A DNA stretch of 64,000 nucleotides from Brachybacterium sacelli (GCF_017876545.1 NZ_JAGIOD010000001.1:3076406-3140405), one strand, 5' to 3'. Counted from the first letter of the stretch, positions 49,753 through 59,217 are shown. Numbers and translations are program-made. The notes: generated by a model not told the origin, from the sequence alone.

Positions 49753-51129
49753 ATGTACGGCTACGCGCCGTGGCAGCAGTACGCCTTTCAATACTCGACC
49801 CTCACCCTGAACCGGCCGTCGATCTCTCACGAGGGCTGGCGGTTCGATGCCGCACTGGACCGCGTTCCCGGCACGGACGAGTTCATGATGCGCACGGTGC
49901 CGGGCCGCGACTTCGCTGGATGGCGACCTGAACCGGGACGCTGCGATCACTGTGGCAAGTTTCGCGACCGGAACACCACCTACCTGGTCACGAACGAGGA
50001 GACCGGCGAGACGCTGCAGGTCGGTGCGTCGTGCATGGAGGTGTTCCTCGGTGTGCGGCCTAAGGGACTGTGGAGCCTCGGCACGTCGATCGAGCCCGAT
50101 GAGGATCGGAATACGGCGCCGCTGTCCACCCAGTCCGTCGAGGACAACCGGGAGCTGATCGCGAAAGCGCTGGTCGCCTCAGACATGGGCAAGCGCTACG
50201 TCTCGAAGTCCCGCGCCGGCGAATGGGGCAGCGCCTCCACCGCCGACCGCATCGATGCACTCTTCGGCTCGACCACGTTCCGTCGACTCACCGAAGAGGA
50301 CAGGCTCGAACGTGAGGAGGCCCGGCAAGAGCTCGCGGAGGTCCTGAGCTCCGGCCTGGTCGATGACGTGGTGAAGGCCGCGCGTGAGGTGGGGACGGAC
50401 TCCGACTACGGCCGCAATCTCAACACCGCGCTGGACGCCGGATTCTCCACCGTGGCGATGTCCGGAACCGTCATCAGTGCCGTGGCCGCTTACGGCCGGA
50501 AGAACCGCGAGGTTGCGCAGGTCAAGGTGCGTGAGGATCGGATCACGGAAGCCACCCCGGGATTCGTTGCGCCGGTCAAGACGCGTCTGCGCGATGTCCC
50601 GGTGACGATCACAAATGTCTTCGAGGGCACGCGTGCCGCCTATGCGTGGCCCCACGGGGACGAGCCGTTCCAGATCATCACCATGCGCGGCGCGGACGGC
50701 CACGAGATCGTGTGGAAGACCAGCACCGTCCAGCCCATCGCCGTCGGTGATGAGGTCACGATGACCGGCACCGTGAAGGAGCACGGCGAGTTCCGCGGCG
50801 TCGACCAGACCCAGATCTCCCGGGCGAAGCTCGAGATCCCTGTAACGCTCGGCGCCGATGGATTCCCCGCCCCCAACACGGCCTACTCCCCCAACGCTCT
50901 CGGCCGCGCCGGCAAAAAGCTCACGGCGGAGCGGATCCGCGTCGAGCGGACAACGCGTCGGCCGGGAGCCGACGGCGAATGGAACGTCGAGGGACGGACG
51001 ACGAGCAACCACCGCGTCACGTGGGAAACGACCGACGCACCGCCCGAAGGCTCGGCCACCGAGCTCACCGGCACGATCGACTATGTCGACGATTCCGGCG
51101 TGAAGACCGCCATCATCGTCCAGTCCTGA
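49753..51129 (+). CDS. Unknown zinc-ribbon protein with possible OB-fold tail, 5' end near IS21
   Basis: 458 aa from ATG 49753. The frame is open upstream to the IS end (FELERDDEEVSYRRPTGDEV), so the true start may have been lost or replaced by IS21. PGRCDHCGKFRDRNTTYLVT with VGASCMEVFLG gives C-x2-C and a later Cys, a zinc-ribbon. The middle is helical. Residues about 270-350 and 380-455 look like two OB-like beta barrels (VQPIAVGDEVTMTGTVKEHG; SATELTGTIDYVDDSGVKTA). Such proteins occur in actinobacterial phages and ICEs next to replication genes; a single-strand DNA role is a guess. It converges with the truncated SRAP gene. Confidence 0.6.
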   Translation: MYGYAPWQQYAFQYSTLTLNRPSISHEGWRFDAALDRVPGTDEFMMRTVPGRDFAGWRPEPGRCDHCGKFRDRNTTYLVTNEETGETLQVGASCMEVFLGVRPKGLWSLGTSIEPDEDRNTAPLSTQSVEDNRELIAKALVASDMGKRYVSKSRAGEWGSASTADRIDALFGSTTFRRLTEEDRLEREEARQELAEVLSSGLVDDVVKAAREVGTDSDYGRNLNTALDAGFSTVAMSGTVISAVAAYGRKNREVAQVKVREDRITEATPGFVAPVKTRLRDVPVTITNVFEGTRAAYAWPHGDEPFQIITMRGADGHEIVWKTSTVQPIAVGDEVTMTGTVKEHGEFRGVDQTQISRAKLEIPVTLGADGFPAPNTAYSPNALGRAGKKLTAERIRVERTTRRPGADGEWNVEGRTTSNHRVTWETTDAPPEGSATELTGTIDYVDDSGVKTAIIVQS

Positions 51130-51141
51130 TTCCCTGGCGCC

Positions 51142-51852
51142 TCAGGACGCTGGCAACGGCTCGACCAGGGACGGGTCGGTGCGGTCGAGGGTTCGGACGT
51201 TGTTGACTTTCCGATCCACCGCGTAGGTCTCAAGCTCACGGGCCACGGTCGTCGACACGTCGTCGATCATCGCGAGCAGTGGGTTCTTCTGCTCAGGTTC
51301 GAGCTTCCCCGGGACGAGCCACTCCCCCACGGCCTCGTCGGTGAGGAACACGGGCATGCGGTCGTGGACCTCGCCGCCGGCGTCCCGGGCTTCCCGGGTG
51401 ACGATCGTGAACGTGATGTCCCAGCTTTCCCCGTCCTCGGCCTTCCGGGCGGCGGTGAGCCCGGCGGCGTGCAGCAACTTCCCGTCCGGGTGGTGGATGA
51501 CGAACGGATCCTTGCCACCGTCCTCGGCTTCGACCCATTCGTAGTAGCTGGTCATCGGTACGACCGCACGGCCGCTGGAGAACGGGCCGCGGAACATCCC
51601 GTTCGTCGCAATGGTCTCCATGCGAGCGTTGATCGGACGAGGTCCCTTGTCCTTGGCCCACGAGGGATGCAGTCCCCACCGCGCGAGCTCAAGACGACGC
51701 TGCAACTCGCCGTCGTCATCGACGAACTCCCGCACCACTGGCGCCTTCGTGCGTGGAGCGATCGAGTAGATCGCCTCCCACTCCCCCGCGCGGTCGTCGC
51801 TGGTCGCGACATAGGCATGCAGGAGCCCGGCACCGTTACCGGGGACCAGCAT
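51142..51852 (-). pseudogene. SRAP (YedK/HMCES-like) gene lacking its catalytic N terminus
   Basis: 236 aa remain, containing SIAPRTKAPVV, ARWGLHPSWAKD, PINARMETIA, SYYEWVEAE and EVHDRMPVFL, all SRAP blocks. The family must begin with Met-Cys-Gly-Arg, whose Cys2 crosslinks abasic sites in single-stranded DNA. Here the frame begins MLVPGNGAGLLHAYVATSDD and the IS3 element starts 17 bp upstream, so the first 15-20 residues including Cys2 are gone. The protein may fold but should not act on abasic sites. A shorter remnant of another SRAP lies at 54506-54680. Confidence 0.8.
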
Positions 51853-51917
51853 CGTTCGATCGAGAATTATGAAGCGCCCTGGGTTCCGTTCCGAGTCTCA
51901 GCAAGGAGAATCGGAGT

Positions 51918-52232
51918 ATGCCCAAGAAGTTCAGTCCGGAGCTGCGTGACCGTGCCGTGCGCATGGTCTACGACCGCCAGGCACTCGAAGGTGGCCCACG
52001 ATCGGAGTCGATCCGTGCTGTCGCGCCCCAACTCGGCGTTGGCATGGAGACGCTGAGGATCTGGTGCAACCGCTACGGGCCAGCCGAGCCCTCGGCCGGC
52101 CCCGCGGAGTCTCTCGAGGAGGAGAACCGCAGACTGCGTCGAGAGCTCGCCGAGTCCCGGCGGGCCAACGAGATCCTCAAGGCCGCCTCCGTGTTTTTCG
52201 CCAGGGAACTCGACCACCCCACGACGAAATGA
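51918..52232 (+). CDS. IS3-family transposase OrfA
   Basis: 104 aa: helix-turn-helix (SIRAVAPQLGVGMETLRIWC) and a leucine-zipper-like end (EEENRRLRRELAESRRANEI). GGAGAATCGGAGT lies upstream. The stop overlaps the OrfB ATG. Confidence 0.93.
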   Translation: MPKKFSPELRDRAVRMVYDRQALEGGPRSESIRAVAPQLGVGMETLRIWCNRYGPAEPSAGPAESLEEENRRLRRELAESRRANEILKAASVFFARELDHPTTK

Positions 52233-53143
52233 TCGCCTTCATCGATAGGCATCGCGATCACTTCGGGGTCGAGGCCATCTGCCGCGTCCTGGGCGCGACG
52301 GAACGTGGGTTCCTCACCTCTCGCGGATACCGTGCCGCGAAGCAGCGCCCGGCATCGGCCAGAGCGGTCCGTGACGAGGTGCTCGTCGAAGAGATCCGTC
52401 GGATTCATGCCGAGAACTACGGCGTCTACGGGTATCGGAAGATGCATCACGCGATGCGCCGTGCCGGATGGGAAGTCGGCCGCGACCAGACCGCTCGGCT
52501 GATGAAAGCTGCTGGTCTGTGCGGGATACGCCGTGGTCGAAAGGTGTTCACGACGAGCCCTGCTGGTGGCCTGGACCGTCGTCCTGATCTGGTCGAGCGG
52601 AACTTCACGGCTGCCGGACCGAATCAGCTCTGGGTCGCTGACATCACCTACGTCCGGATCCCGTCCGGGTTCTGCTACACCGCGTTCATCACGGACGTTT
52701 TCACGCGAAGGATCGTCGGCTGGGCAGTGGCCACCAGCCTCCGCACTGAGGCACTGCCACTGCAGGCTCTCGAGCAGGCCCTCCAGACCTCCCCGGCAGA
52801 AGCGTCTCGGACTGGGCTGATCCATCACAGCGATAGGGGCAGCAACTACGTCTCGCTGGCCTACTCCGATGCGCTGATCACCGCCGGAGTCCAGGCCTCG
52901 GTCGGATCCGTCGGAGACAGCTACGACAACGCCCTGGCTGAGACCGTCAACGGCCTCTACAAAGCCGAGCTCATCCACCGACGCCGCACCTGGCCCTCAG
53001 CGACCGCCGTCGAGATCGCCACTCTGGACTGGGTCACCTGGTGGAACACGAAGCGCCTGCACGAAGCACTCGACTATCGCACCCCGGCCGAAGTCGAAGC
53101 GTCCTACACTCACCCCACGACGACCGCGCCCGCGACCGTCTAA
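52229..53143 (+). CDS. IS3-family transposase OrfB
   Basis: 304 aa from ATG 52229 in the OrfA stop (the frame extends up to 52064, fitting a frameshift fusion). HTH_21 region (EEIRRIHAENYGVYGYRKMH) and DDE core VADITYVRIPSG, HHSDRGSNYVS, NALAETVNGLYKAEL. All three acidic residues are present. Confidence 0.94.
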   Translation: MIAFIDRHRDHFGVEAICRVLGATERGFLTSRGYRAAKQRPASARAVRDEVLVEEIRRIHAENYGVYGYRKMHHAMRRAGWEVGRDQTARLMKAAGLCGIRRGRKVFTTSPAGGLDRRPDLVERNFTAAGPNQLWVADITYVRIPSGFCYTAFITDVFTRRIVGWAVATSLRTEALPLQALEQALQTSPAEASRTGLIHHSDRGSNYVSLAYSDALITAGVQASVGSVGDSYDNALAETVNGLYKAELIHRRRTWPSATAVEIATLDWVTWWNTKRLHEALDYRTPAEVEASYTHPTTTAPATV

Positions 53144-53277
53144 CCACGGAACGGAACCCAGGGCGCTTCAGTGTGAGTCATGGACATGTTGCGGTTCCTG
53201 TTCTGGAGCGGGTGGGCTGACTGCGGAAGTTCTGTCCTACCGCGACCGGGAAGACATTCTCCGATGGCAGGGAGGGA

Positions 53278-54420
53278 TCACGTGTCCTCGTCGACGAGGC
53301 CCTCGAGTGCATTGTGAGCGGCATGCTCGCGCAGATGGTCCGCGGTGTAGGGGATGGTGAAGCGGACTTGTCCGTGGCCGGCCGACTCGATGATGCCGTC
53401 GCGGATGAGGCGTCGGCGGTACTCGCCGGCGTACTGGGCGCTCACGCCCATCCGCTCGGCGATCTTCCCTGTGCGGGAAGGGCCGTCGTCTTGGGCCATG
53501 GCGAGCAGGTAGGTGCGGTCGACGCTCGATAGCGGACGCAGGGCGGGGGTGTGGACGTGCCGGCCGAGGCGGCGTCGTGCAGCGGCGATTCCAGTGTCGA
53601 CGTCCTCGGTAGTAATCGGGCCAGCGGTCGTGTGGGCCTTGAGGGTGTGGTAGCCCACGAGCTGGATCATGAAGGGATACCCGTCGACGGCATCGGCCGC
53701 CAGGTCGAGCCCGTGGACGTCGATCTCGTGCCCGCTGTCGGCGATCGTCCCCGCAAGTGCGGCTCGGACCTCTGCGCGGCTCACGCGGCCGATGGGGTGG
53801 TGTTCGGCGCGGCGCAGGAACGTCGCCCCTGGGTGGTCGAGCAGCTCTTCGATGGGAGTGGAGAGTCCCGCCGCTGCGAAGGCGAGCAGACGTTCCTCTC
53901 GGCGGCCGTACTGGATGATCTCGCCGAGCTTGCGGAGATCTTCGATGTCAGCGGCCTGGACCTCGTCGATGGTGATGACGAGGCCTTTCCCGTCGGCCTG
54001 GAGAGCGTCGGTGAGCTCGGTGATCTGCGATCGGAGCGTCGACTCTGCGGGGTAGCGCTCGGTCCACGAGGCGCTGCCCCCGAGGGGGCCGATCGTTCCG
54101 CTCGCGGACCCGAGCTGTGCCGGCGGCTTGCTGGAGTGCTCCTGGAGCAGGCGCGGCAGATGGTCATGAGTAAGGCGCTCCAGGAGTCCGCTGCTCGAGC
54201 TCTCGGTGATGACCAGCCATCCGGCGCCCTCGGCCGCTCGTCGGTAGGCGTCGAGCAGCACGGTCTTGCCCATCCCGCGCTGTCCGGACAGGAGGACCGT
54301 TAGGCCAGCAGGGTCTAGGATCCCGTCGAAGGTGTCCTCGAACTCGTCGATCAGCTGGTCGCGGCCGACAAGGAGGTGTGGGTAGGTGCCGAACGACGGC
54401 TTGAATAGGTTGCGTGGCAT
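53278..54420 (-). CDS. AAA ATPase with C-terminal winged helix (ORC/CDC6-like)
   Basis: 380 aa from ATG 54420. Walker A LSGQRGMGKTVLLDAYRR (about 42-58), Walker B LVITIDEVQAADI (about 132-144), sensor LLAFAAAGLS, then a lid region and a C-terminal winged helix (AMAQDDGPSRTGKIAERMGV, RRLIRDGIIESAG). This plan is common in STAND/ORC-like ATPases that occur in toxin, defence and mobile-element contexts; no effector domain is fused. No Shine-Dalgarno is seen; TATACT lies 7-12 nt before the ATG, so the mRNA is probably leaderless. It is an isolated gene between an IS3 copy and a SRAP remnant. Confidence 0.72.
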   Translation of the reverse strand: MPRNLFKPSFGTYPHLLVGRDQLIDEFEDTFDGILDPAGLTVLLSGQRGMGKTVLLDAYRRAAEGAGWLVITESSSSGLLERLTHDHLPRLLQEHSSKPPAQLGSASGTIGPLGGSASWTERYPAESTLRSQITELTDALQADGKGLVITIDEVQAADIEDLRKLGEIIQYGRREERLLAFAAAGLSTPIEELLDHPGATFLRRAEHHPIGRVSRAEVRAALAGTIADSGHEIDVHGLDLAADAVDGYPFMIQLVGYHTLKAHTTAGPITTEDVDTGIAAARRRLGRHVHTPALRPLSSVDRTYLLAMAQDDGPSRTGKIAERMGVSAQYAGEYRRRLIRDGIIESAGHGQVRFTIPYTADHLREHAAHNALEGLVDEDT

Positions 54421-54426
54421 ACAAAA

Positions 54427-54432
54427 AGTATA
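54427..54432 (-). promoter_or_regulatory. -10 box TATACT for a probably leaderless ATPase mRNA
   Basis: On the minus strand CCCTTTATACTTTTTGTATG places TATACT 7 nt before the ATG at 54420. A perfect GGATC-AAAA-GATCC palindrome lies a little further upstream (about 54455-54470). Confidence 0.5.
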
Positions 54433-54505
54433 AAGGGCAGCGCCCACATCAAAAAGGATCAAAAGATCCTCGGACTACGTTCAGGCTGACGGGGCGGGTG
54501 ACGAG

Positions 54506-54680
54506 CTATCCGGCGATCGCGGTAGAGGCCTCCTCGAGCTCCGCGGGCAGTGGCGCCTTCTGCTCAGCCCTGAGCTTGCTGGGGGAGAACCATTCCTCGA
54601 GCGTGCCCTCGGTCAGGAAGGCCAGTATCCGATTGTGAACCTCACCGCCAGCATCTCGCGCCTCACCAGCCCTCATCGGC
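54506..54680 (-). pseudogene. Decayed 3' remnant of a second SRAP gene
   Basis: The minus frame reads EARDAGGEVHNRILAFLTEG and TLEEWFSPSKLRAEQKAPLP, matching REARDAGGEVHDRMPVFLTD and AVGEWLVPGKLEPEQKNPLL of the gene at 51142. Only about 55 residues remain. It accounts for most of 54421-54763, which holds no intact gene. Confidence 0.75.
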
Positions 54681-54763
54681 CGCACAGATCCAGACATCCG
54701 AGAGGACGGCCGCCGTGGGCGAGGCTCTCGGCTGCATACCGCTCGCGCATCTCGCGATCGGAT

Positions 54764-55549
54764 TCAGGCCCCGGCGCCGCCGTCGACGGGCACGATCGCG
54801 CCAGTGACATACGAGGCGCGGTCGCTGAGTAACCAGGCGGCGACCTCGGCGATCTCACGCGGCTCGCCGAGCCGGCCCAGGGGCACGGAAGCGGCAGTAG
54901 CCGCGAGGGTTCCGGGCGCCGCCTCCTCCCATATGTCCATCATCTCGGTGGCCGTGGCGCCCGGGGTGATGGCGTTGACCCGGATGCCGCCGGCCGCCCA
55001 GCTCACGGCTGCCGTCTCGGTCAGGCTGTTCAGGGCGCGCTTCATGGCGCCGTAGGCGGGCAGTGCCGGGCTCGCTCGGCGGCTACCGATGCTCGACGTG
55101 TTGACGATGGCGCCGCCGCCGTTGCTGCGCATGAGAGCGGCTTCGGCGTTCATGGCGATCCAGTGCGCGCGGAAGTTCACGGTGAACTGCTCGTCGATGT
55201 CGTGGTCGGTCGTGGTGTCGGCCGGACCGAACTGCTGCTGAGGGGCTGCACCGTTGTTGAACGCTCCGTCGAGGCGTCCGTGCAGCTTCTCGACACTGCC
55301 GACGACGGCGCGGATGCTCGACGGGTCGGCGAGATCGAGGGCGAGGGCGTCCGCAGTGCCGCCGGTTTCGCGGATCTCATCGGCGATGCGGTCGAGGGCT
55401 TCCGTGCCACGAGCGGCGAGGACGACCGAGGCGCCCTCAGCGGCGAAGAGGCGTACTGCGGCCGCGCCGATGCCGCGGCTCGCGCCGGTGATGAGAATGA
55501 CCTTGCCGGCGAGCAGGCCGACGGGAGTGGTGTTGATGTTGTTCGTCAT
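54764..55549 (-). CDS. SDR-family oxidoreductase
   Basis: 261 aa, classical short-chain dehydrogenase: nucleotide site ILITGASRGIGAAAVRLF (TGxxxGxG), active site NTSSIGSRRASPALPAYGAM with Tyr-x3-Lys (YGAMK), and INAITPGATATEMM. Cytosolic NAD(P)H-dependent carbonyl or hydroxyl oxidoreductase. It lies convergent to nothing on its left and is followed upstream, on the same strand, by the XRE regulator. Substrate not evident; one of four SDR genes in 5 kb. Confidence 0.9.
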   Translation of the reverse strand: MTNNINTTPVGLLAGKVILITGASRGIGAAAVRLFAAEGASVVLAARGTEALDRIADEIRETGGTADALALDLADPSSIRAVVGSVEKLHGRLDGAFNNGAAPQQQFGPADTTTDHDIDEQFTVNFRAHWIAMNAEAALMRSNGGGAIVNTSSIGSRRASPALPAYGAMKRALNSLTETAAVSWAAGGIRVNAITPGATATEMMDIWEEAAPGTLAATAASVPLGRLGEPREIAEVAAWLLSDRASYVTGAIVPVDGGAGA

Positions 55550-55642
55550 GGTGACAACTCTGCGCTCGGGCGAGCGCCAGATACAGGCACAGGCTGTACC
55601 AGGCTCACACTGACCCGGTCAGCGTCTGATTCTGACGGCTCG

Positions 55643-56494
55643 TCACTGTCGCGAGGCGGAGAACCGCTGAACCCCCAGCACGCCGAGCAGCCTGATCTTC
55701 TCCTCGTCCTCGCTGTGCGGTTCGGCGGTGAGAACCAGGAGCGCCTGCGACCAGTCCTCGGTGAACAGCGCTTGGCAGTCGACCTCGATCGACCCCACCT
55801 CGGGGTGGATGATCACCTTGTGGTCGGCGAAGCGCTGGGCGACCTCGTGCTGCTCCCAGAGTTCGACGAACTCCGCACTGCTCCCGTGCAGCTCCGAGAC
55901 CAGCTCGGCGGCCCGCGATGAGGTTCCCATCGCACCGTACGCTGCGCGCAGACCGGCGACGAGGGTCCGACTGTGTCGAGCGTGATCGCTCTGCGGATAG
56001 TGCTGCCGGCCCGTTTCCGGGTGGACGAACCATCGCCACGACTCATACCTCTCCCACCCTGTCGCGCCAGCGTTATTGCCGAGCAGCGCCGCAGCGAGTC
56101 TGTTCTGCAACAGGGTCTCCCCGAGGGCGGAGATGATCAACGCAGGTGTGTCGGAGAGCCGATCGAAGACGCGGTGCAGCGCCGGTGCGACGTGCCCGGT
56201 GGCCCCCAGGCGATCGGGGACGGCGTGCCCCGCCGTGCGGTAGAGATAGTCGCGCTCGTCGGCCGTGAGCCGTAATGCCCGGGCGAGCGATGAGAGAATC
56301 TGAGTGCTCGGCTGCGGTCCGCGTTGCTGTTCGAGGCGCGTGTAGTATTCGGTCGACATGAGGGCGAGCTGCGCGACCTCTTCACGTCTCAAACCCGGCG
56401 CTCGGCGTCGCGGTCCTGATGTGAGGCCGACATCGCCGGGTTGCAGTTCACCGCGACGACGGCGGAGGAACTCGGCCAGGGCTTCACGATCCAT
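55643..56494 (-). CDS. XRE-family regulator with MmyB-like ligand domain
   Basis: 283 aa from ATG 56494, the start of homology. Helix-turn-helix: LAEFLRRRRGELQPGDVGLT, RRAPGLRREEVAQLALMSTE, YYTRLEQQRGPQPSTQILSS. The C-terminal MmyB-like region has NRLAAALLGNNAG, NxxR-type ESWRWFVHPETGR, and FVELWEQHEVAQRFADHK with HPEVGSIEVDCQ. These regulators sit next to SDR genes and repress them; this one diverges from the SDR gene at 56595 and is upstream of the one at 54764, so it may control both. Confidence 0.9.
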   Translation of the reverse strand: MDREALAEFLRRRRGELQPGDVGLTSGPRRRAPGLRREEVAQLALMSTEYYTRLEQQRGPQPSTQILSSLARALRLTADERDYLYRTAGHAVPDRLGATGHVAPALHRVFDRLSDTPALIISALGETLLQNRLAAALLGNNAGATGWERYESWRWFVHPETGRQHYPQSDHARHSRTLVAGLRAAYGAMGTSSRAAELVSELHGSSAEFVELWEQHEVAQRFADHKVIIHPEVGSIEVDCQALFTEDWSQALLVLTAEPHSEDEEKIRLLGVLGVQRFSASRQ

Positions 56495-56594
56495 GCCTCC
56501 ATGATGCACGCACTGCGAGACGGCATCCAGGGATCGACGATCCCTCGATAAGCGGTCCCTGGTAGGGCTCTCCTGCGCGGCGGAGACTCTGAAC

Positions 56595-57362
56595 ATGCGA
56601 ATCAACGGAAACACCATCTTCATCCCGGGCGCGACGAGCGGCATCGGCCTCGCTCTCGCCGAACGACTGCACGATGCGGGTAACACGGTCATCGTCGGCG
56701 GACGTCGCCGCGAGCTGCTGGCCGAGATCGCCGCCCGGCATCCGGGGATCGACACGGTCGTGATCGACACGACGGATGCCGCATCCATCGCGTCCGCAGC
56801 ATCAGAGGTCATCGAGCGTCACCCCGACCTGAACGTTCTTGTGGCGATGGCGGGCATCATGCGCATCGAGGACTGGACCCGTCCGTCCGGTTTCGTCTCG
56901 ACGGCGGAAGAGACCGTCACGACGAACCTGCTCGGCCCGATCAGACTCATCGGAGCGTTCATCGAGCACCTGCAGACTCGCGAGGATGCGACGATCATGA
57001 CGGTCTCGTCAGGGCTTGCGTTCGCACCCCTGCGGGTGACCCCGACGTACAACGCCACGAAGGCCGCGATCCACATGCTCAGCGAGTCGCTCAGACTGCA
57101 ACTCGCCCACACCTCGGTGCGGATCGTGGAGCTGGAGCCGCCGTCGGTGGCGACCGACCTGATGCCAGGTCAGAGCGAGAGCTCGTTCGCGATGCCGCTC
57201 GACGCGTTCGCCGACGAGGTCATCTCGATCCTGCGCGACGAGCCCGACGTGACCGAGGTGCAGGTCGAGCGTGTGAAGTTCCTGCGATACGGCGAGGCGC
57301 GCGGCGACTACGCCGAGGTCGTCAAGACCCTGAACGCGAGCGACCCGCACGCGGCGGAGTGA
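56595..57362 (+). CDS. SDR-family oxidoreductase (DltE-like)
   Basis: 255 aa. Nucleotide site IFIPGATSGIGLALAERL, active site MTVSSGLAFAPLRVTPTYNA with YNATK, and NVLVAMAGIM. The C-terminal part (DLMPGQSESSFAMPLDAFAD, VEVKFLRYGEAR-like VERVKFLRYGEARG) resembles DltE-type SDRs. Divergent from the XRE regulator with about 100 bp between starts; probably its main target. Cytosolic; substrate unknown. Confidence 0.88.
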   Translation: MRINGNTIFIPGATSGIGLALAERLHDAGNTVIVGGRRRELLAEIAARHPGIDTVVIDTTDAASIASAASEVIERHPDLNVLVAMAGIMRIEDWTRPSGFVSTAEETVTTNLLGPIRLIGAFIEHLQTREDATIMTVSSGLAFAPLRVTPTYNATKAAIHMLSESLRLQLAHTSVRIVELEPPSVATDLMPGQSESSFAMPLDAFADEVISILRDEPDVTEVQVERVKFLRYGEARGDYAEVVKTLNASDPHAAE

Positions 57363-57471
57363 TATGTAGTTCGTCAAGCGGGCAGGATGATGCGCCGCCA
57401 GGCCGGGTGCCGGGCGGCGCATCATCCTGCTTTCCGGGGGGCGTCCGCGCCAACCCGAGCCCCGTCCCGCG

Positions 57472-58416
57472 TCAGGACGCCGGGAACTCAACCCCGGCCA
57501 GACGCTCCGAGACATCCCAGATGCGCTTGGCATCTTCGGCTCCGCGCAGACGCGAGTACAGTCTCTGCTCGGCCGGTGCCCCTCCGAGATGGCCCGGGCC
57601 GCTCGGCCCGTACAGCGCGCCCGGCTTCGCCGCCGGATCGGTCGCCGCCGTGAGGGCGGGCATGCCCGCCGTCTCGACAGTGCCGAACAGGATGCCGCGC
57701 TCGGATAGCTTGCGGATGAGCCTGCGGCGTGGCGTCTCGCGAGAACGGCCGAGTTCCGGGCGAGCTGCCAGCAGATTGGTCGGAGCCACTCCAGGATGCG
57801 ACAGGTTGCTGCTGATGCCCCAGCCGTTGGCCCTGCTGCGTCGATCCAGCTCGAGCCCGAACAGTCCGAACGCGATCTTCGACTGGCTGTACGCACGAGC
57901 ACCGTTGTACGACCGCTCCCAGTTCAGATCGTCCCAGTTGATGGAGTTCTGATTCGCCGCGACACTGATCTGCGAGGTCACCCGTGCACGCCCCTCCTTG
58001 AGGAGCGGCAGCAGGTGCGCCACGAGCGCGAAGTGCCCGAGGTGGTTCGAGCCGAACTGCAGCTCGAGTCCGTCGGCGGTCTCCTGCCGTTCGGGCGGGG
58101 TCATCACACCGGCGTTGTTGATGAGGATGTGAATCGGCGCACCCTCATCACGCAGGGTCTCGCCGAGGGCGGCGACGGAGGCCAGTGACGAGAGATCGAG
58201 GTCGCGCAGCGACACGTCGGCCCCTGGAACGGCCTGCACGATCTTCGCCATCGCGGTGTCTCCCTTGCGGAGATTGCGGACCGGCATGATCACCTGGGCG
58301 CCGGCACGGGCCAGGCGGGTGGCGATGCCCAGGCCCATCCCGTCGCTCGCGCCGGTGACCACGGCGCGCGTACCCGACAGATCCGGGATGCTGATATCGA
58401 CCTTCTTGCGTGCCAT
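57472..58416 (-). CDS. SDR-family oxidoreductase (retinol dehydrogenase-like)
   Basis: 314 aa from ATG 58416 (AGGAGC 9 nt upstream). Nucleotide site [32 protein letters not shown], active site [20 protein letters not shown] and the extension typical of the long SDR oxidoreductases resembling retinol dehydrogenases ([13 protein letters not shown]). Same strand as the frameshifted SDR gene 45 nt upstream; the two could form a unit. Confidence 0.9.
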   Translation of the reverse strand: MARKKVDISIPDLSGTRAVVTGASDGMGLGIATRLARAGAQVIMPVRNLRKGDTAMAKIVQAVPGADVSLRDLDLSSLASVAALGETLRDEGAPIHILINNAGVMTPPERQETADGLELQFGSNHLGHFALVAHLLPLLKEGRARVTSQISVAANQNSINWDDLNWERSYNGARAYSQSKIAFGLFGLELDRRSRANGWGISSNLSHPGVAPTNLLAARPELGRSRETPRRRLIRKLSERGILFGTVETAGMPALTAATDPAAKPGALYGPSGPGHLGGAPAEQRLYSRLRGAEDAKRIWDVSERLAGVEFPAS

Positions 58417-58460
58417 CTTCTCGCTCCTGACTCTCGACTCGACCAAGGTTCTCGCGGATG

Positions 58461-59217
58461 CTATTGGACGGCGCCGCCGCTGACGAGCAGCGCCTGTCCG
58501 CTGACCCAGGCGGCGAGGTCGCCGGCCAAGTACTCGGCGGCGTCGGCGACATCCTCCGGAGTGCCGGGTCGCCCGCCGAGCGGCCGCATCCCGGCGTTGA
58601 CCTGATGGAACTCGTCGTCCTCGGTGACCTGTGTGAACACACCCGCCCCGGCGATCACCGTCGGGAGGATCGTGTTGACCGTGATGTTCCGCGGGCCCAG
58701 TTCGAGGGCGAGCACCCGTACGAGCTGGCGCGAGGCGGTCTTGCTCGACGAGTACAGACCGGTGCCGGGTACGGGGCTCACCGTCGAACTCGAGCCGATG
58801 TTGATGAGCCGGCCGCCGTCTGTCAGCAGTTTCGCCGCCTTCTGCAGCGTGAAGAACGCGCCCTTGGAGTTGATCGCGAACAGCCGGTCGAACTGCTCCT
58901 CCGTCGCGTCGAGAACCGGTTCATCGACGATCTCGACACCGGCATTGGCCACGACGATGTCGAGGCTTCCATACGTCTCGACCGCGGTTTGCGAACAGCC
59001 TGTCGATCTCCGCCGGCGTCGCGATGTCCGCCTGCACGGCGATCGCGTCGCCCCCGGCCGCTTCGATCTCCTCGACGGTGCGGCGCGCGTTCTGCTCGTC
59101 GCTCGAGTAGTTGACGACGACGCTCGCGCCCAGGCGTGCGTACCTCTGGGCGATCGCCTTGCCGACGCCGCGGGCCGATCCTGTAACCACCGCGACCTTT
59201 CCAGCCAGATCCGACAT
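58461..59217 (-). pseudogene. SDR-family oxidoreductase with a frameshift
   Basis: The first frame starts at ATG 59217 (MSDLAGKVAVVTGSARGVGK) and runs to EIDRLFANRG; the rest continues in the next frame from SQTAVETYGSLDIVVANAGV through [20 protein letters not shown] to [18 protein letters not shown]. Joining them needs one extra base near 58990. Both halves are otherwise well conserved (TGxxxGxG, YSSSK), so this is either a recent mutation or a base-calling error. Confidence 0.8.

Larger units (their letters stand above)
51870..53170 (+). mobile_element. IS3-family insertion sequence with 24-bp perfect ends (1301 bp)
   Basis: The left end begins TGAAGCGCCCTGGGTTCCGT at 51870, and the right end is its exact reverse complement finishing at 53170: 24 bp, perfect. 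OrfA and OrfB are intact. The flanking trinucleotides (TTA, GTG) do not match, so no target duplication is left, in keeping with a deletion that removed the start of the SRAP gene. Confidence 0.92.
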
